A DNA stretch of 64,000 bases, taken from the NCBI GenBank assembly GCA_024741835.1, contig JAENRP010000033.1, positions 92,418 to 156,417 on the forward strand, in the 5' to 3' direction. The position numbers were made by a program, and so were the translations under genes. This document shows positions 1 to 10,227 of the stretch, piece by piece (the stretch's first letter is position 1; each line of letters opens with the position of its first letter). This stretch comes from Diplocarpon mali (taxonomy: Eukaryota; Ascomycota; Leotiomycetes; Helotiales; Drepanopezizaceae). The notes under the pieces were generated by a model. It saw nothing but the letters and a program-made list of their open reading frames with translations. It ran no database searches and was not told the origin of the DNA.

Positions 1-2566
1 AGGGGGACCAGCCGGGCAAGGTCTCAGCGAGGACTGGGTGCGCGCTGCACGCTGCCGGCTGCCGTATGATGCTGAGATGTACAGATGCCAGGATCCCCCC
101 CCCCCGGACCCACCGCATTTGGGGGTGGGCCTCTACGTCGCCCTCCTAGACCCCACACGGCAGCGCACTTCCCACACCGCACACCGCACACCGCACATCG
201 AGCTGGACCTGGGGATTTCTCCTCTAGCCTGCCTGAGGCCGAAGCCCGAGTCGGATTTCCATGCAATCAGGATTCCCACCATCCTTCAGCCTTCTGGTAG
301 AGCCGGAAATAGGACTCCTTCATCCTCACCACGAGCCCGCTGCTCTGATGCGGGGTGAAGTGAGTCTGCGCATGCGCTGCCTCGAGGTGAGTTCGAGTCG
401 GGGTGGGTAATGCTGGCCGCAAGAACAGCGTCGCGATCCCGTACGGGCCACGGGAATAGAGCTGCGCGACTGCCGTATGCTGGGCCGCCGTACGGACCCA
501 CTCCGAACACCAGTGGGCCCCTCGCTCGCTCTGGCTGGGATCGGCGGCGTCTGGGCATTTTGTTTGGCTGGCGGCCGTCCACCGCCATTGTTGGGCTAGC
601 GCCAGCCCTCCCAGCAAACATCGGTATCAGGTGCGTCAAACAAGTGAACCGAAAATCTTCGAGCGTGGGGACGGGGAAACCCCAGCACCAATCAACGGAA
701 GCATCACAAGAGAAAGAAGAAAAAGGTTCATCCTGTCGCAGTCTGCCAGGCCCACCCGGTTCGACGCCTCCACGTTTCCCAAAAGACCCGGCAGCCAATC
801 AGATCCGGGGCGCCCCTGGCTCGACCTGACTACATGGAAGTACTGTGAAGACCGGGGGTGGGTGCTTGGAAGTCACACGGCCTCGCCGATGTGTGCCTGT
901 GGGTGGAGGCCGAGAGGAGAGGAGGAGTTGGAGGGGAGGAGTTGGAGTTGGAGGCAGAGAGGAGAGGAGAGGAGGAGTTGGAGGGGGAGGAGTTGGAGCT
1001 GGAGGCAGAGAGGAGAGGGGAGGAGTTGGAGTTGGAGGCAGAGAGGAGAGGAGAGGAGGAGTTGGAGGGGGAGGAGTTGGAGCTGGAGGCAGAGAGGAGA
1101 GGAGAGGAGAGGAGAGGAGAGGAGTTGGAGAGGAGGAGCAGGACTTGGAGGCAGAGAGGAGAGGAGGAGAGAGGAGAGGAGGAGAGAGGAGAGGAGGAGA
1201 CAGGAGAGAAGGAGAGAGGCGAGGAGAGGAGTGGAGGACTTGGACTTGACGCCCCCCCCCGAGACCTTCGCACCAGGTACGAGGTAGATGGAGATGCCTC
1301 GAGCCTCCCCGGTTGCCTGACTCTGGCCGCACAGAGTAGAGTGCCGGCCGGCTCCGAATCGTGCAAGCTTTGTGCTGCCGGTTCAGTATCAGGATGAATT
1401 GCCCGTTCCGACCTCCCTCCCGACCAGCCGACCAGCCGACCTACCTGATCCGCCCGCCTGATCCGCCCACCTGCCTCCGCCAAAAAAGGGCCCTTGGAGA
1501 GTCCGTGTACCGCGGTCTCTCATCACTCTCCTAGCCTCGCCTAGCCTCGCCTAGCCCAGCCCAGCCAAGCCAGATTCCGACTCGGAGACCTGTCGCATCC
1601 CGGGACCCTTCGTGACGGGCATTTCTTGTCGACCTCACACGGTTATTGCGCTTGGAAGAGAACGGGGCTTGTTATGCAGAGGCCACTCGTCCACCTACCC
1701 GTCCGGGCATCGGGCGTTGCGGCTCGGCCAACCCCTAACTGTCGGTCGATCCCGAGCCGCAATTTCGCTCGGCGTCCGGGTGCATTTCGGGCGCCCGTCG
1801 ACATTCGCCGCCTCTTCATCGTCTACGTCGGAGCAGAAAGATGTCGAGGACGGGAACGAGACATCCTCAGCGGATACCAAAACTGCCTGCCCATCAGTCC
1901 ACTAAAGGCCACATCCATGGCGTCATCCCCCAGGCTTGAGCTCCAGATCTTCCATACTTTGATGTTCCTACTGGAACGAAAGGATGAACCCCCCCCCCCC
2001 CCACCAACGGCCATGGTAGCCAAATTAGCATAGCACAGCCGGTCCGTGAAAAACTCCCCCGATGCTCGTAGGAAGAAGCTACGCCATAGTTGACTATTCG
2101 CGGCGACAGGATGACGATGCTATGGGTGGGGTATGGGGTTCACTAGGTTGGCGAGGAGATCCTAATAATAGGCCTCGGGCCCAGTGCCATGCCTGTTGTC
2201 GAATACCAATTATCTAGTATCCAGCCTTTCATAGTACGAAACCACCTTCCTCGAGCCTTGCACGCCAAATAAAGCTGGTCTGGCAAGGGTTTCCGTGCGA
2301 GCTCAGCTCACTCGTGCCTGACACTCCGACTTGCAGACAGCCCTGGCATGAGCACCTGCGCAAGACTGCTAACGAGGAGTGGGCCAGCCCTCTGGGAAGG
2401 GCGCCCTGCTGCCAAAGACATGCCTCCAACGAATGATTTTCACCGCGCGCTCTTCTGGGAACCTGGTTCTACTCCTTTTGTTCCCTCCCCGCTCTTGCGG
2501 ATTCCGGCCTACGCGCCTCATCGGATCCGTTCGTAGCTGGGTAGTGAGATATACCTGCGTGGCCAA
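1..2566. other. Gene-free left end
   Basis: No reading frame here has convincing protein character. The longer open frames between 24 and 1483 come from G/C- or purine-biased sequence, are open on both strands at once, and translate to Arg/Glu/Gly- or Ser/Pro-rich strings. The stretch contains homopolymer C runs (near 107 and 1990), the purine minisatellite described separately, and small CCTAGCCTCG-type repeats near 1534-1570. The last 300 bp are the likely 3' flank of the SSN8 gene on the minus strand. Confidence 0.6.
905..1236. repeat. Purine-rich GAGGAG/GTTGGAG minisatellite
   Basis: The plus strand is almost pure A/G with interspersed TTGGAG blocks. A block of about 65 bp, beginning with AGGCAGAGAGGAGAGG and containing GTTGGAGGGGGAGGAG, occurs at about 952-1017 and again at about 1037-1103, giving a higher-order period near 85 bp. 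The final third decays to GAGGAGAGAGGA units. No protein meaning is inferred although the repeat is open in several frames. Confidence 0.85.
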
Positions 2567-3596
2567 TCACTTGTCGAGCCCGCGCGCTTTGACAAAGCGG
2601 TTGATCTGCTCCCTGGTAAGCTTCTCGTTATACTGTTCCTGCATCTCGTAGAAAGATATGATCTCCTGCGTGCAATCGACCACAGCCTCGATGTCAATAT
2701 TACTCTCGGCGAGCCAGTTGGCAAGCTTCTGTACCTTGGTCCGCGGTCCCCCGACCTGCCTTTCCTCGCCGGCTTTCGCCTGGCTTGCAGCGCTGAGTGC
2801 GGCGTGAGCTAGGCTGGCCATGGCCCCAGCAGGTGGCCCCGCGGACTGGACCCCGGTTTGGTTGGGTCGAAGCACAAGAGCAAGAAGAATCGCCATGATA
2901 GCAATGATGTGAGGCGCGAAAAGTAGAGGCAGGTCGGTCATGTAGTGGTCGTTGATAATGGACCAGGCCAGGTTGGACTCTTCCTGGCTGAGGGCAAAGA
3001 CGCCTTGCAAGGAGGCGAGGCTCTTGTATGGGTGATGAACAATCATCTGGGAGCTCATCTCGGATATGAGCCAGAATTCGCACTCTCCGATCTTGACCGT
3101 ATCGCAGTTGAAGAACTCTGCTGCTCTCGTTAACGTGGGGGGAGATCGAGGTTGCATCTGGGACCCACCTGGCCACAAGGACCGACCTTCGTTCACGACT
3201 AATCGGATGTGGTGCGGGCTCTCTTCCATTTTGCAAGCCAGATAAGTCGCTGTCGCGGCCACCAGGTATGGATTGGTCCGTCTGATCTCCACCTTCAAGT
3301 AAAATCGCCGAATGTATATCTGGGCTGTCGCTTGGGCTTGTTGGCGCAGACCAAGGCGTTTGGCGAGTCGCGCTACCTCTGAAGCACAGGAATGTCAGTC
3401 AAGCCCGGAAGCGGCCAAGGATGGTGGAAGCCGTACGCTGGTTGAAGTATATGCTCTGGTGTCGAATTTCCGGCAAAGGATACATCTGGACGACGTTTTG
3501 GTCCTCCTCTTCCAACTTCTTTCTCAGATCCTCCAGCTGCTGCCGGGTAAATTGCCAGTGCCGCCGCTGTGTTGATTCCCAGTAGTTTGCAGCCAT
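2567..3596 (-). CDS. SSN8: Mediator kinase-module cyclin C (SSN8)
   Basis: Cyclin C partner of Cdk8/Ssn3 in the Mediator kinase module, a nuclear regulator of RNA polymerase II. Three exons: 3437-3596, 3169-3378 and 2567-3117; phases match and give 306 residues, near the family's usual length. The start MAANYWESTQRR is the conserved SSN8 N-terminus, so the upstream in-frame extension was not used. The cyclin box is clear: RLGLRQQ, then VEIRRTNPYLVAATATYLAC, KMEESPHHIRLVV and the SLWPEFF junction, followed by GECEFWLISEM and VHHPYKSL. The second intron (3118-3168) is 51 nt without a stop, so intron retention would add 17 residues. The gene is divergent to the carrier gene starting at 4165. Identity is firm; exact 3' end follows the open frame. 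Confidence 0.93.
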
Positions 3597-4164
3597 CTTG
3601 CTCGGTTTCCGCCAGTTCTTCGCGGGATATGGTATGACGATCGACCGAAGTAATCTGGGCAGATTTGCAGCTGGAGTTGGGTGTTTCGGCTTGAGGCTGG
3701 TCGTCGGCTCTCGAGCTATCAGGTTGGAGACGGGAGGGAACTTGACGGGCTGATAGCAGCAGCAGCAGACACCCTGCAGCACAAGTACGACCCCCCGTGC
3801 TGTGCGGTGCTGTGCTGTGTCGGTGTTGTGCTGGACTCCGGTGGCTTGGATGTCAGAAATGGCTCTTCATATCGACGAGGCTGACGTAGCCTTCTGGCAA
3901 TGACTCGGTTAACCCCCCCACGCTTGGCGCCGGAACCCCAGTCCCAAGCGATGGCCTCCAGCCTTTCGCTCTACTGTCCGCGGAACACGAACACCACACA
4001 AATCCCCCAGCTGCTAGCTCGATGACCATCACGGTCATCTAGCGATGCACTCGCCTTCGTTTCGGCAGTAATTTTCTGCTTCACACTCTCGCACTGCTGC
4101 GCCAATTTCTCCCCAGCCATGAGCGATCACTGATACCGCTCGCAACCCAGAGCTTAACTCCAAG
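3597..4164. promoter_or_regulatory. Shared 568-bp divergent intergenic region (SSN8 / SAL1-like)
   Basis: The start codons of SSN8 (minus) and the calcium-regulated carrier (plus) face away from each other across this stretch, so it must hold both promoters and 5' leaders. An in-frame upstream extension of SSN8 runs to 3782 but lacks family similarity. I see no TATA box at a convincing distance from either start; the sequence holds a short GTGCTGTGC-type repeat near 3800. Confidence 0.5.
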
Positions 4165-6388
4165 ATGGACCGAGAACTGCTCGAAACTCAGAACTCGCGG
4201 GATGCGAGGATCGAGAAGCTATGGAGGAAGCTGGACCCGCAACACAAGGGCGAGCTGGATCTCAACGGACTGAAGAAGGGGCTGAACAGAATCGATCATC
4301 GTAAGTCTCTCCAAAATCCCCGACTCCTGAGCCGACGCTGACTAGCGCTGAAGCTCTGAAAAATGCAAATGACATGCTTAAGGATGTTATCAGGGCTATG
4401 GATAAGGATGGGGATAAGGTGATCCAGTATGAGGGTATGCTCTAATGGTTCCTGTCTCAGAGGTTCCCTTCATCAGTACACTTGCTAATGCCCGGCCTCC
4501 CTAGAATTCCGCACATTCGTTGAACGAACCGAGAAGGAACTGCGCAAGCTATTCCATTCCATCGACCGCGATCAGGATGGCAGGCTGGATAAAGGTGAGC
4601 TGAGAAATGCCTTCAGAAAGGCTGGTCTATCAGTACCAAATTCGAAGCTGGACCAGTTCTTTAGCGAGGTCGACGAGAACCATGACGTATGTGTCCAGAC
4701 TTCCTCTGTGGATTGAGAATTAGCTGACCTCTTGCAGGGCTACATAACCTTTGATGAGTGGAGGTAAGAACCCTTTTCTACCTGGGAGTTGGGTCTAGCT
4801 TAGTCCTGTGCCCCGCCTACTTTGTCGCTTGTCGTTCTAGATGGTGAAATTCGACACATCTGACACACGAGCTACGGAATACACCACTAATCTCACGCTA
4901 GGAACTTTCTGCTTTTCTTACCCATAAATACAAATCCTGGGTTAAAGGCTGTCATGTCATATTATTCATCTGCTGTGACAATAAACTCTGAAGGCGATAC
5001 CTCAATCAGCGAGGAAACTCTTGAGGGACTAGGTATGGAAAGACCATCTCGATTTTCGTTCCTGTCAATCTTGTTTGGCGCCATTATCAGAATTGCAGAG
5101 CCACCAAGAACCAGTCGATCAGACGCATTCCCACCACGATCAGCGTCAGAACCTCCGCGAGAGGCCACTGTGCCAGCACGCAGTCTCGCGCAAACAAACC
5201 AGACTGCTATCGCCGATAATGCTCAAGCCGCTGAAACAATCCCTACGCTGTTACTTTGCACAGTCGAAGAGGAATCTTCGCTGTCAGAAGATTTTGAGCC
5301 TGCCAAGAAAATATTGCTGACGGACATTTTGCCTGATCCAGGCTACTTCGCTGCTGGTGCTGTTGCTGGTGTTGTTTCCAGGACAACCACTGCTCCATTG
5401 GATCGCCTCAAGGTCTATCTTATTGCCAATATCGGCCCAGCAAGAAATTCGATCGACGCAGTCAAGAAAGGCGATGCCGTAGGTGTCGCAAAGACAGTTG
5501 GGCGGCCTCTGATCGATGCTATCAAAGAGCTATGGAAGGCCGGAGGGATGCGAAGCTTGTTTGCAGGTATTAGTGACACTCCCACCCAGAGTTATCGCGG
5601 CTGACTCTTTCTTTTAGGGAATGGTCTGAACGTGATCAAAGTCATGCCTGAGTCTGCAATCAAGTTTGGCTCTTATGAGTTCGCTAAGAGGGTCCTGGCT
5701 CATATGGAAGGCCATGACGATCCAAAACACATCAACCCTTACTCGAAATTCGCGGCTGGCGGAGTGGGTGGTTTGATATCACAGTGAGTCTTATCGTCAC
5801 ATGTCACGTGTGGGTCATCTTTAACACCTCTACAGACTTTTCGTGTATCCAATAGATACTCTCAAGTTCCGCATGCAATGCGAAACGGTGTCTGGTGGCC
5901 TGCATGGGAACGCGCTCATCATCGCGACGGCTAAGAAGATGTACAAGCAAGGCGCTATCAAATCATCGTATCGGGGATTGACTATGGGTCTTTTAGGGAT
6001 GTTCCCCTACTCTGCTATCGACCTTGGAACCTTCGAATATTTGAAGGGAAGGCTTGCCCAACACAATGCCCGGATGCTAGGATGCCATGAAGAAGATGCC
6101 CTACCTGGGTCCTTTGCTACAGGTTGCATTGGAGCCTTCTCTGGTGCTTTTGGTGCTAGCATAGTCTATCCGATCAACCTTCTGCGAACAAGGCTGCAGG
6201 CTCAAGGAACCATCCTTCACCCTGCTACCTATACCGGAATCGTGGACGTCACGCGGAAAACCGTGCAGAAGGAGGGTGTGAAGGGGTTGTTCAAGGGCAT
6301 CACCCCCAATCTGCTCAAGGTCGTTCCAGCTGTCAGCATAACCTACGTGGTCTACGAGAACGGAAAGAAAGCTCTGCATCTGAAATGA
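4165..6388 (+). CDS. SAL1: Calcium-binding mitochondrial ATP-Mg/phosphate carrier (SCaMC/Sal1 type)
   Basis: Inner-membrane mitochondrial solute carrier with an N-terminal Ca2+ sensor; the family exchanges ATP-Mg for phosphate under cytosolic Ca2+ control. Seven exons: 4165-4300, 4354-4434, 4505-4686, 4738-4763, 4902-5566, 5618-5783, 5836-6388; all phases agree, 602 residues. EF hands are visible at about residues 24, 60, 92 and 126; the second (DKDGDKVIQYEE), third (DRDQDGRLDKGE) and fourth (DENHDGYITFDEW) look Ca2+-competent and the first is degenerate. The hallmark DEWRNFLLFLP joins the sensor to a linker of roughly 140 residues. The three carrier signatures PLDRLK (about residue 307), PIDTLKFRMQ and PINLLRTRLQ follow. 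The small 26-nt fourth exon encodes the last EF-hand loop. Confidence 0.93.
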
Positions 6389-6835
6389 GAACGCGCCAGC
6401 GAGATGTCTCAAATAGTTATGGTGGAGGTTGACTGCATAGCGTGGAGTTGGGACCCGATACGAGGCCTGGTTTAGCGGCCATCTTACTTGATGGACGAGA
6501 CTTGATCGCGTCAACTCGGGCTAGTCGGTTGCGACTGCAATAGAAAGCTTGTGGCGTTGTATACCGAGTTGGAAGTGCCCTGGTAGGGCACGGGCTGCAT
6601 CTATGGCGTTCATCATATTGCGGTCTAGACGTTTGGCGTTAGATACCTCGGAATGGGCATGTTTGTCTGTAGAAGTAGGTCCCAACACAGCTAGAGATCA
6701 TAAGTGAAAGCGCCTGACATGGCGCACTTGACTCGATCGCATCCCGTGGCCCTCGGCATCCCCAGCAACCGAGCGTGGAATCGTCCCAATCTCCTGGGAT
6801 CGGTCACCCCCCACAACACTTGGCTTGTAGGTGAT
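6389..6835. other. Convergent 3' intergenic region
   Basis: 447 bp between the stop codons of the plus-strand carrier gene and the minus-strand TilS-like gene. I see no gene or repeat; it should hold both 3' UTRs and polyadenylation sites. Confidence 0.6.
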
Positions 6836-8784
6836 CTACAGACCCTGACGGAAGTTCCAGCCGTCGGCTTCTATCTTCTTGTAACGGATCTCCCACGCCG
6901 AACCAGCGGCCGCTTCGAACCCAGGGAGAGTGATTCCGAGCGTCGGCATGGCCACGACACGCTCAGTCCCATCCGCCGCGAGGCATGCGATGGCCGGTAT
7001 GGTCCACCTCACCTCACCAGGGGCTCTCTCGCCGAGCAGCGCGCGAGGAGCCGCCAGGCAGCGCGTCCGCAGGTCTCGCAGGTCGGGCCAGTCCTCTCTG
7101 CGTGCCGGGCGGACCAGCAAGACGGTGCGGCCGGCGTTCCGGAGCCGGAACCAGTACCGGCCATCGAAGAGCCGCCACGGCGACCAGGCGCCGCCCGCGG
7201 GGGCAAAGGCGAGGGCGTACTCCGGCCCGGCGCGAGCGGCGTAGGGCTGGCGGGACATGGACCACCGGGGTTTGGAGCCCGGGTCGGCCGCCGCGCTGGC
7301 TTCTCCGCGGCCCCCGTCCTGGAGTCGTCGGAAGTAGACGCCGCAGACCGTGAATCCCGAGACGCGCGGCGGCGGCGGCCCGGGCGACGGGATCTCGGGG
7401 AAGACGTGTGCGACGGCGCCGTGGAGCGACGAGAGCTCCACGTGCTCGTTGGGGGTGAGTAGCAACAAAACCCTCTTCAGGAGCTCCGCGGCGGTGCGCC
7501 CTAGCTCTGCCTGGGAGGGGGCACAGGGTTCTGCGACTCGACCCAGGTCGACAAATCGCACTCGCGCGGTGCCCGTGAGTAGATCTAGCTCGGTGACTTG
7601 GCACCTGGCAAGCCATGAGCTGACGGTCGCCTGTCGTTGAACTTCTCTGTCGTGCATGTTCCGGGCCATCTTGAGCAGGGCCGGCTTGGTGAGGGCGGCT
7701 GGGAGAGGATGCCGGGCGAACAGATGCCGGACGGCATTCCGCCTCGTGAGCGTTCGGTCCGTGTTGGTAGGGTCCTCGAACCACTCGACGTTGTTCGCGC
7801 GACATGTGGCTACCAGCCGCTCCTTGCTGAAGTCAAGCAGCGGCCTGTACACCCGGACACCTCCCTCCTCGACAGGCAGCTGTGGCTTCCACTCAAGACC
7901 TCCCTGCCTGGCTGCGGCGGTTTCTGAGAGCCGTGGCTGGGCCGCCGTGGTGCACGTGGGAGTCGAGCTCGAAGGCCTGATTGAATTGGTGACACTCGGG
8001 GAATCTCCTGCTAGGAGAGAGCGGCCCATGCTCGGATTGTCGATACCACCACTCTCGTGGATACCATGGAGTCCATAGCACTCTGGAATCTCAGATTGGT
8101 ACTTGATGCCCGCCAGACCTTTCGCGCGGTGGCCAGCTACCAGCCTCATCATGACAGTCTCGGCTTGATCGTCTGCGTGATGAGCGAGGAACAGCGAATT
8201 GATAGCCCAGTCGCTGCAGGCCTTGCCTAGAGCACGAAAACGGTACTTCCTCGCCAGCGACTCGAAATTCGGCTTCGATTTCGGGTCTCCTGGCCACTCG
8301 ATTCTCAAGACCTGGCTGGGAATGCCTGGTGGCTGCGTAAGTCGTCAGGACCGTTGGGAGGATACCCCTGGTCAAATACCTTGCTTCTCCAGAAGTCCTG
8401 CAACGGCTTGCGCCTCGGTAGCGCTGCCGCTCCTGGCACTGTGATCTACCACGAAAGCCCGGAATCTGATGCCGGCTGCGTGGCTACGGCCAGAGGTCTT
8501 CGGAACCAGCTGAGCAGGAGGATATGCGCCGTTCAGGCGAGAACAGAGAAAGGCCAGGGCCATAGAATCAACGCCCCCGCTGATGGCCAGGCCTAGGAGT
8601 CGTAGTTAACAGGGGATGGAGAGGTGGTGAGATTCGTCGGCGACGTACCAATGCGAACCTCTGGGCCCCGCTGGAGGGGGTTGGCCGGACGCCAGACTCT
8701 GGCCAGGGCGTCTGCAAACTCTTTCACGGTGATTGGACTCGCCCGTGGCGTGATGGCAGTCTGGAGGAGCGGAGCGGTGCCCAT
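6836..8784 (-). CDS. tilS: tRNA(Ile)-lysidine synthetase (TilS family, PP-loop ATPase)
   Basis: Members convert the wobble cytidine of the CAU-anticodon tRNA-Ile to lysidine using ATP and lysine. In fungi such a protein is expected to act on mitochondrial tRNA, which is inference here. Three exons: 8649-8784, 8380-8592, 8325-6836; introns 56 and 54 bp, phases consistent, 612 residues. The PP-loop SGGVDS is formed across the first splice (residues 50-55), followed by FRAFVVDHSAR. The second family signature, LAHHADDQAETVMMR, begins at about residue 163. A linker to the C-terminal region contains ERLVATCRANNVEWFEDPTN, the usual TilS segment. The last third is GC-rich with less recognisable sequence. 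The start is the only ATG in the open frame before ITVKEF. It is divergent from the SAM-carrier gene. Confidence 0.9.
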
Positions 8785-9076
8785 CCCATCTTTGTTCAGA
8801 ATGGCGCGTGGTTCAGGGGCCTGTGTAAAGAGAGAGAGAGAGTGTGTGTGTGTGAGAGAGTGGGAGAGTGTGTGAGAGAAAAAAATGTGTAGTAGAGAGG
8901 TGTAGCACGGGAAGACGCGACAAACGCATCTAAACGAGGTCGGTCTGGAGCTCCCGCGTCAACTCAGTCACGACATGGGGTCCCCCAAGCTCACGCCGGC
9001 CCTCGGCCTCCACCACGACTGCCAGGCTCGTTCGGAATAACCTCACGTCGACACCCCCCCCTTCGAGTCGCGCACG
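8785..9076. promoter_or_regulatory. Compact 292-bp bidirectional promoter with GA/GT repeat
   Basis: This stretch separates the start codons of the TilS-like gene (minus) and the mitochondrial SAM carrier (plus), so both promoters must lie within it. A mixed (GA)n/(GT)n microsatellite occupies 8827-8881. No TATA box at a convincing distance is seen. Confidence 0.6.
8827..8881. repeat. (GA)n/(GT)n microsatellite
   Basis: AGAGAGAG passes into GTGTGTGTG, then GAGAGAGTGGGAGAGTGTGTGAGAG. It sits in the bidirectional promoter between the TilS-like and SAM carrier genes. Confidence 0.85.
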
Positions 9077-9961
9077 ATGTCTCCTCCACCGAGTGCCAGC
9101 CCCCCCCCCTTCACGACGGCGCTGCTGGCCGGGGCGCTCGCCGGCACCACCGTCGACCTCTCGCTGTTCCCCCTCGATACGCTCAAGACCCGGCTCCAGT
9201 CGTCGGCGGGCTTCCTGGCCTCGGGCGGGCTCACCGGGATCTACCGCGGCGTGGGCAGCGCCATCGTCGGGTCGGCCCCCGGCGCCGCGCTGTTCTTCGG
9301 CACGTACGAGGGCGCGAAGGACGTCCTCGCGCGCGCGCGGCCCGCGGAGCAGCTGCGCGGGGCGGGGGACGACGACTGGCGGGCGCCGATCGAGCACATG
9401 GCGGCCGCGAGCCTGGGAGAGGTGGCCGCCTGTGCCGTGAGGGTTCCGACGGAGGTCGTCAAGCAGAGGACGCAGGCCGGGCAGCACCCCTCCTCGCTGC
9501 TGGCGATCCAGGCGATCCTGTCCCGGCGTCGGGCGGTGGGCATCTCCGGCGTGTGGATGGAGCTGTACCGGGGCTGGTCGGTCACGATCATGAGGGAGGT
9601 GCCCTTCACGGTCATCCAGTTCCCGCTGTGGGAGTCGATGAAGGAATATCGCCGTCGCACGTCGGGCAGGGACAGCATCGGCGCGGTGGAGAGTGGGTTG
9701 TGTGGGAGTGCTGCTGGAGCCATTGCTGCTGGGACTACGACACCCCTAGACGTTCTGAAGACGAGGATGATGCTGGCCAAGGAGAGGACGGCAATGCTCC
9801 CCCTGCTGAGGCAGATATTACAGGAGAACGGGCCACGAGCATTCTTCGCTGGCATCGGACCCCGAGTCTTGTGGATCAGTGCTGGAGGGGCCGTTTTCCT
9901 GGGGTCGTATCAATGGGCATACAACTTCCTGTCGGGGGGGGTCGGTGCAAAGGCTCTATGA
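9077..9961 (+). CDS. PET8: Mitochondrial S-adenosylmethionine carrier (Pet8/SAMC)
   Basis: Mitochondrial carrier family protein of the inner membrane that imports SAM for methylation, biotin and lipoate synthesis. Single exon, 294 residues, the normal length for this carrier. Three repeats carry PLDTLKTRLQ, PTEVVKQRTQ and PLDVLKTRMM signatures. The pattern RGVGSAIVGSAPGAALFFGTYE in repeat 1 and LYRGWSVTIMREVPFTVIQFP in repeat 2 is characteristic of the SAM carrier subgroup. The start follows CACG and precedes a short Pro-rich tail. The first two thirds are extremely GC-rich at third positions, while the sequence from about 9690 on is much less so. It is divergent from the TilS-like gene. Confidence 0.93.
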   Translation: MSPPPSASPPPFTTALLAGALAGTTVDLSLFPLDTLKTRLQSSAGFLASGGLTGIYRGVGSAIVGSAPGAALFFGTYEGAKDVLARARPAEQLRGAGDDDWRAPIEHMAAASLGEVAACAVRVPTEVVKQRTQAGQHPSSLLAIQAILSRRRAVGISGVWMELYRGWSVTIMREVPFTVIQFPLWESMKEYRRRTSGRDSIGAVESGLCGSAAGAIAAGTTTPLDVLKTRMMLAKERTAMLPLLRQILQENGPRAFFAGIGPRVLWISAGGAVFLGSYQWAYNFLSGGVGAKAL

Positions 9962-10227
9962 CCGGTCAACTGGACTCATGTACTGGTGGCGTATCGGAGC
10001 GGAGGAAGTCCAGCTGTAGTTGATTCGACACATCACAGCTTGAAGCGAGAAGTATCATGAGTTCAGACACAAATAATCGTGTGCTGGACATGCCAACATA
10101 TGCAAGTCTGACCCGCAGCCTAATCAAGGAAAATCGAGGAAAATCAACATGGAATTTGGTCATCATAATTACTTTCAGCCGGGCAGAGACGTGTCAGATG
10201 ACAAGATATACATTTTCCTAAAGAATC

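Noticed and set aside
631..1483. Overlapping open frames of 130-220 codons on both strands
   Set aside because: They arise from the purine minisatellite, which has no stops in most frames; translations are Arg/Glu/Gly or Ser/Pro strings.
7014..7805. 263-codon open frame within the TilS-like gene
   Set aside because: Alternative frame of a GC-rich exon; the other frame carries all TilS motifs.
8930..9487. 185-codon antisense frame over the SAM carrier
   Set aside because: Shadow of GC-rich coding sequence; Arg/Gly-rich with no family features, while the plus strand has three carrier signatures.
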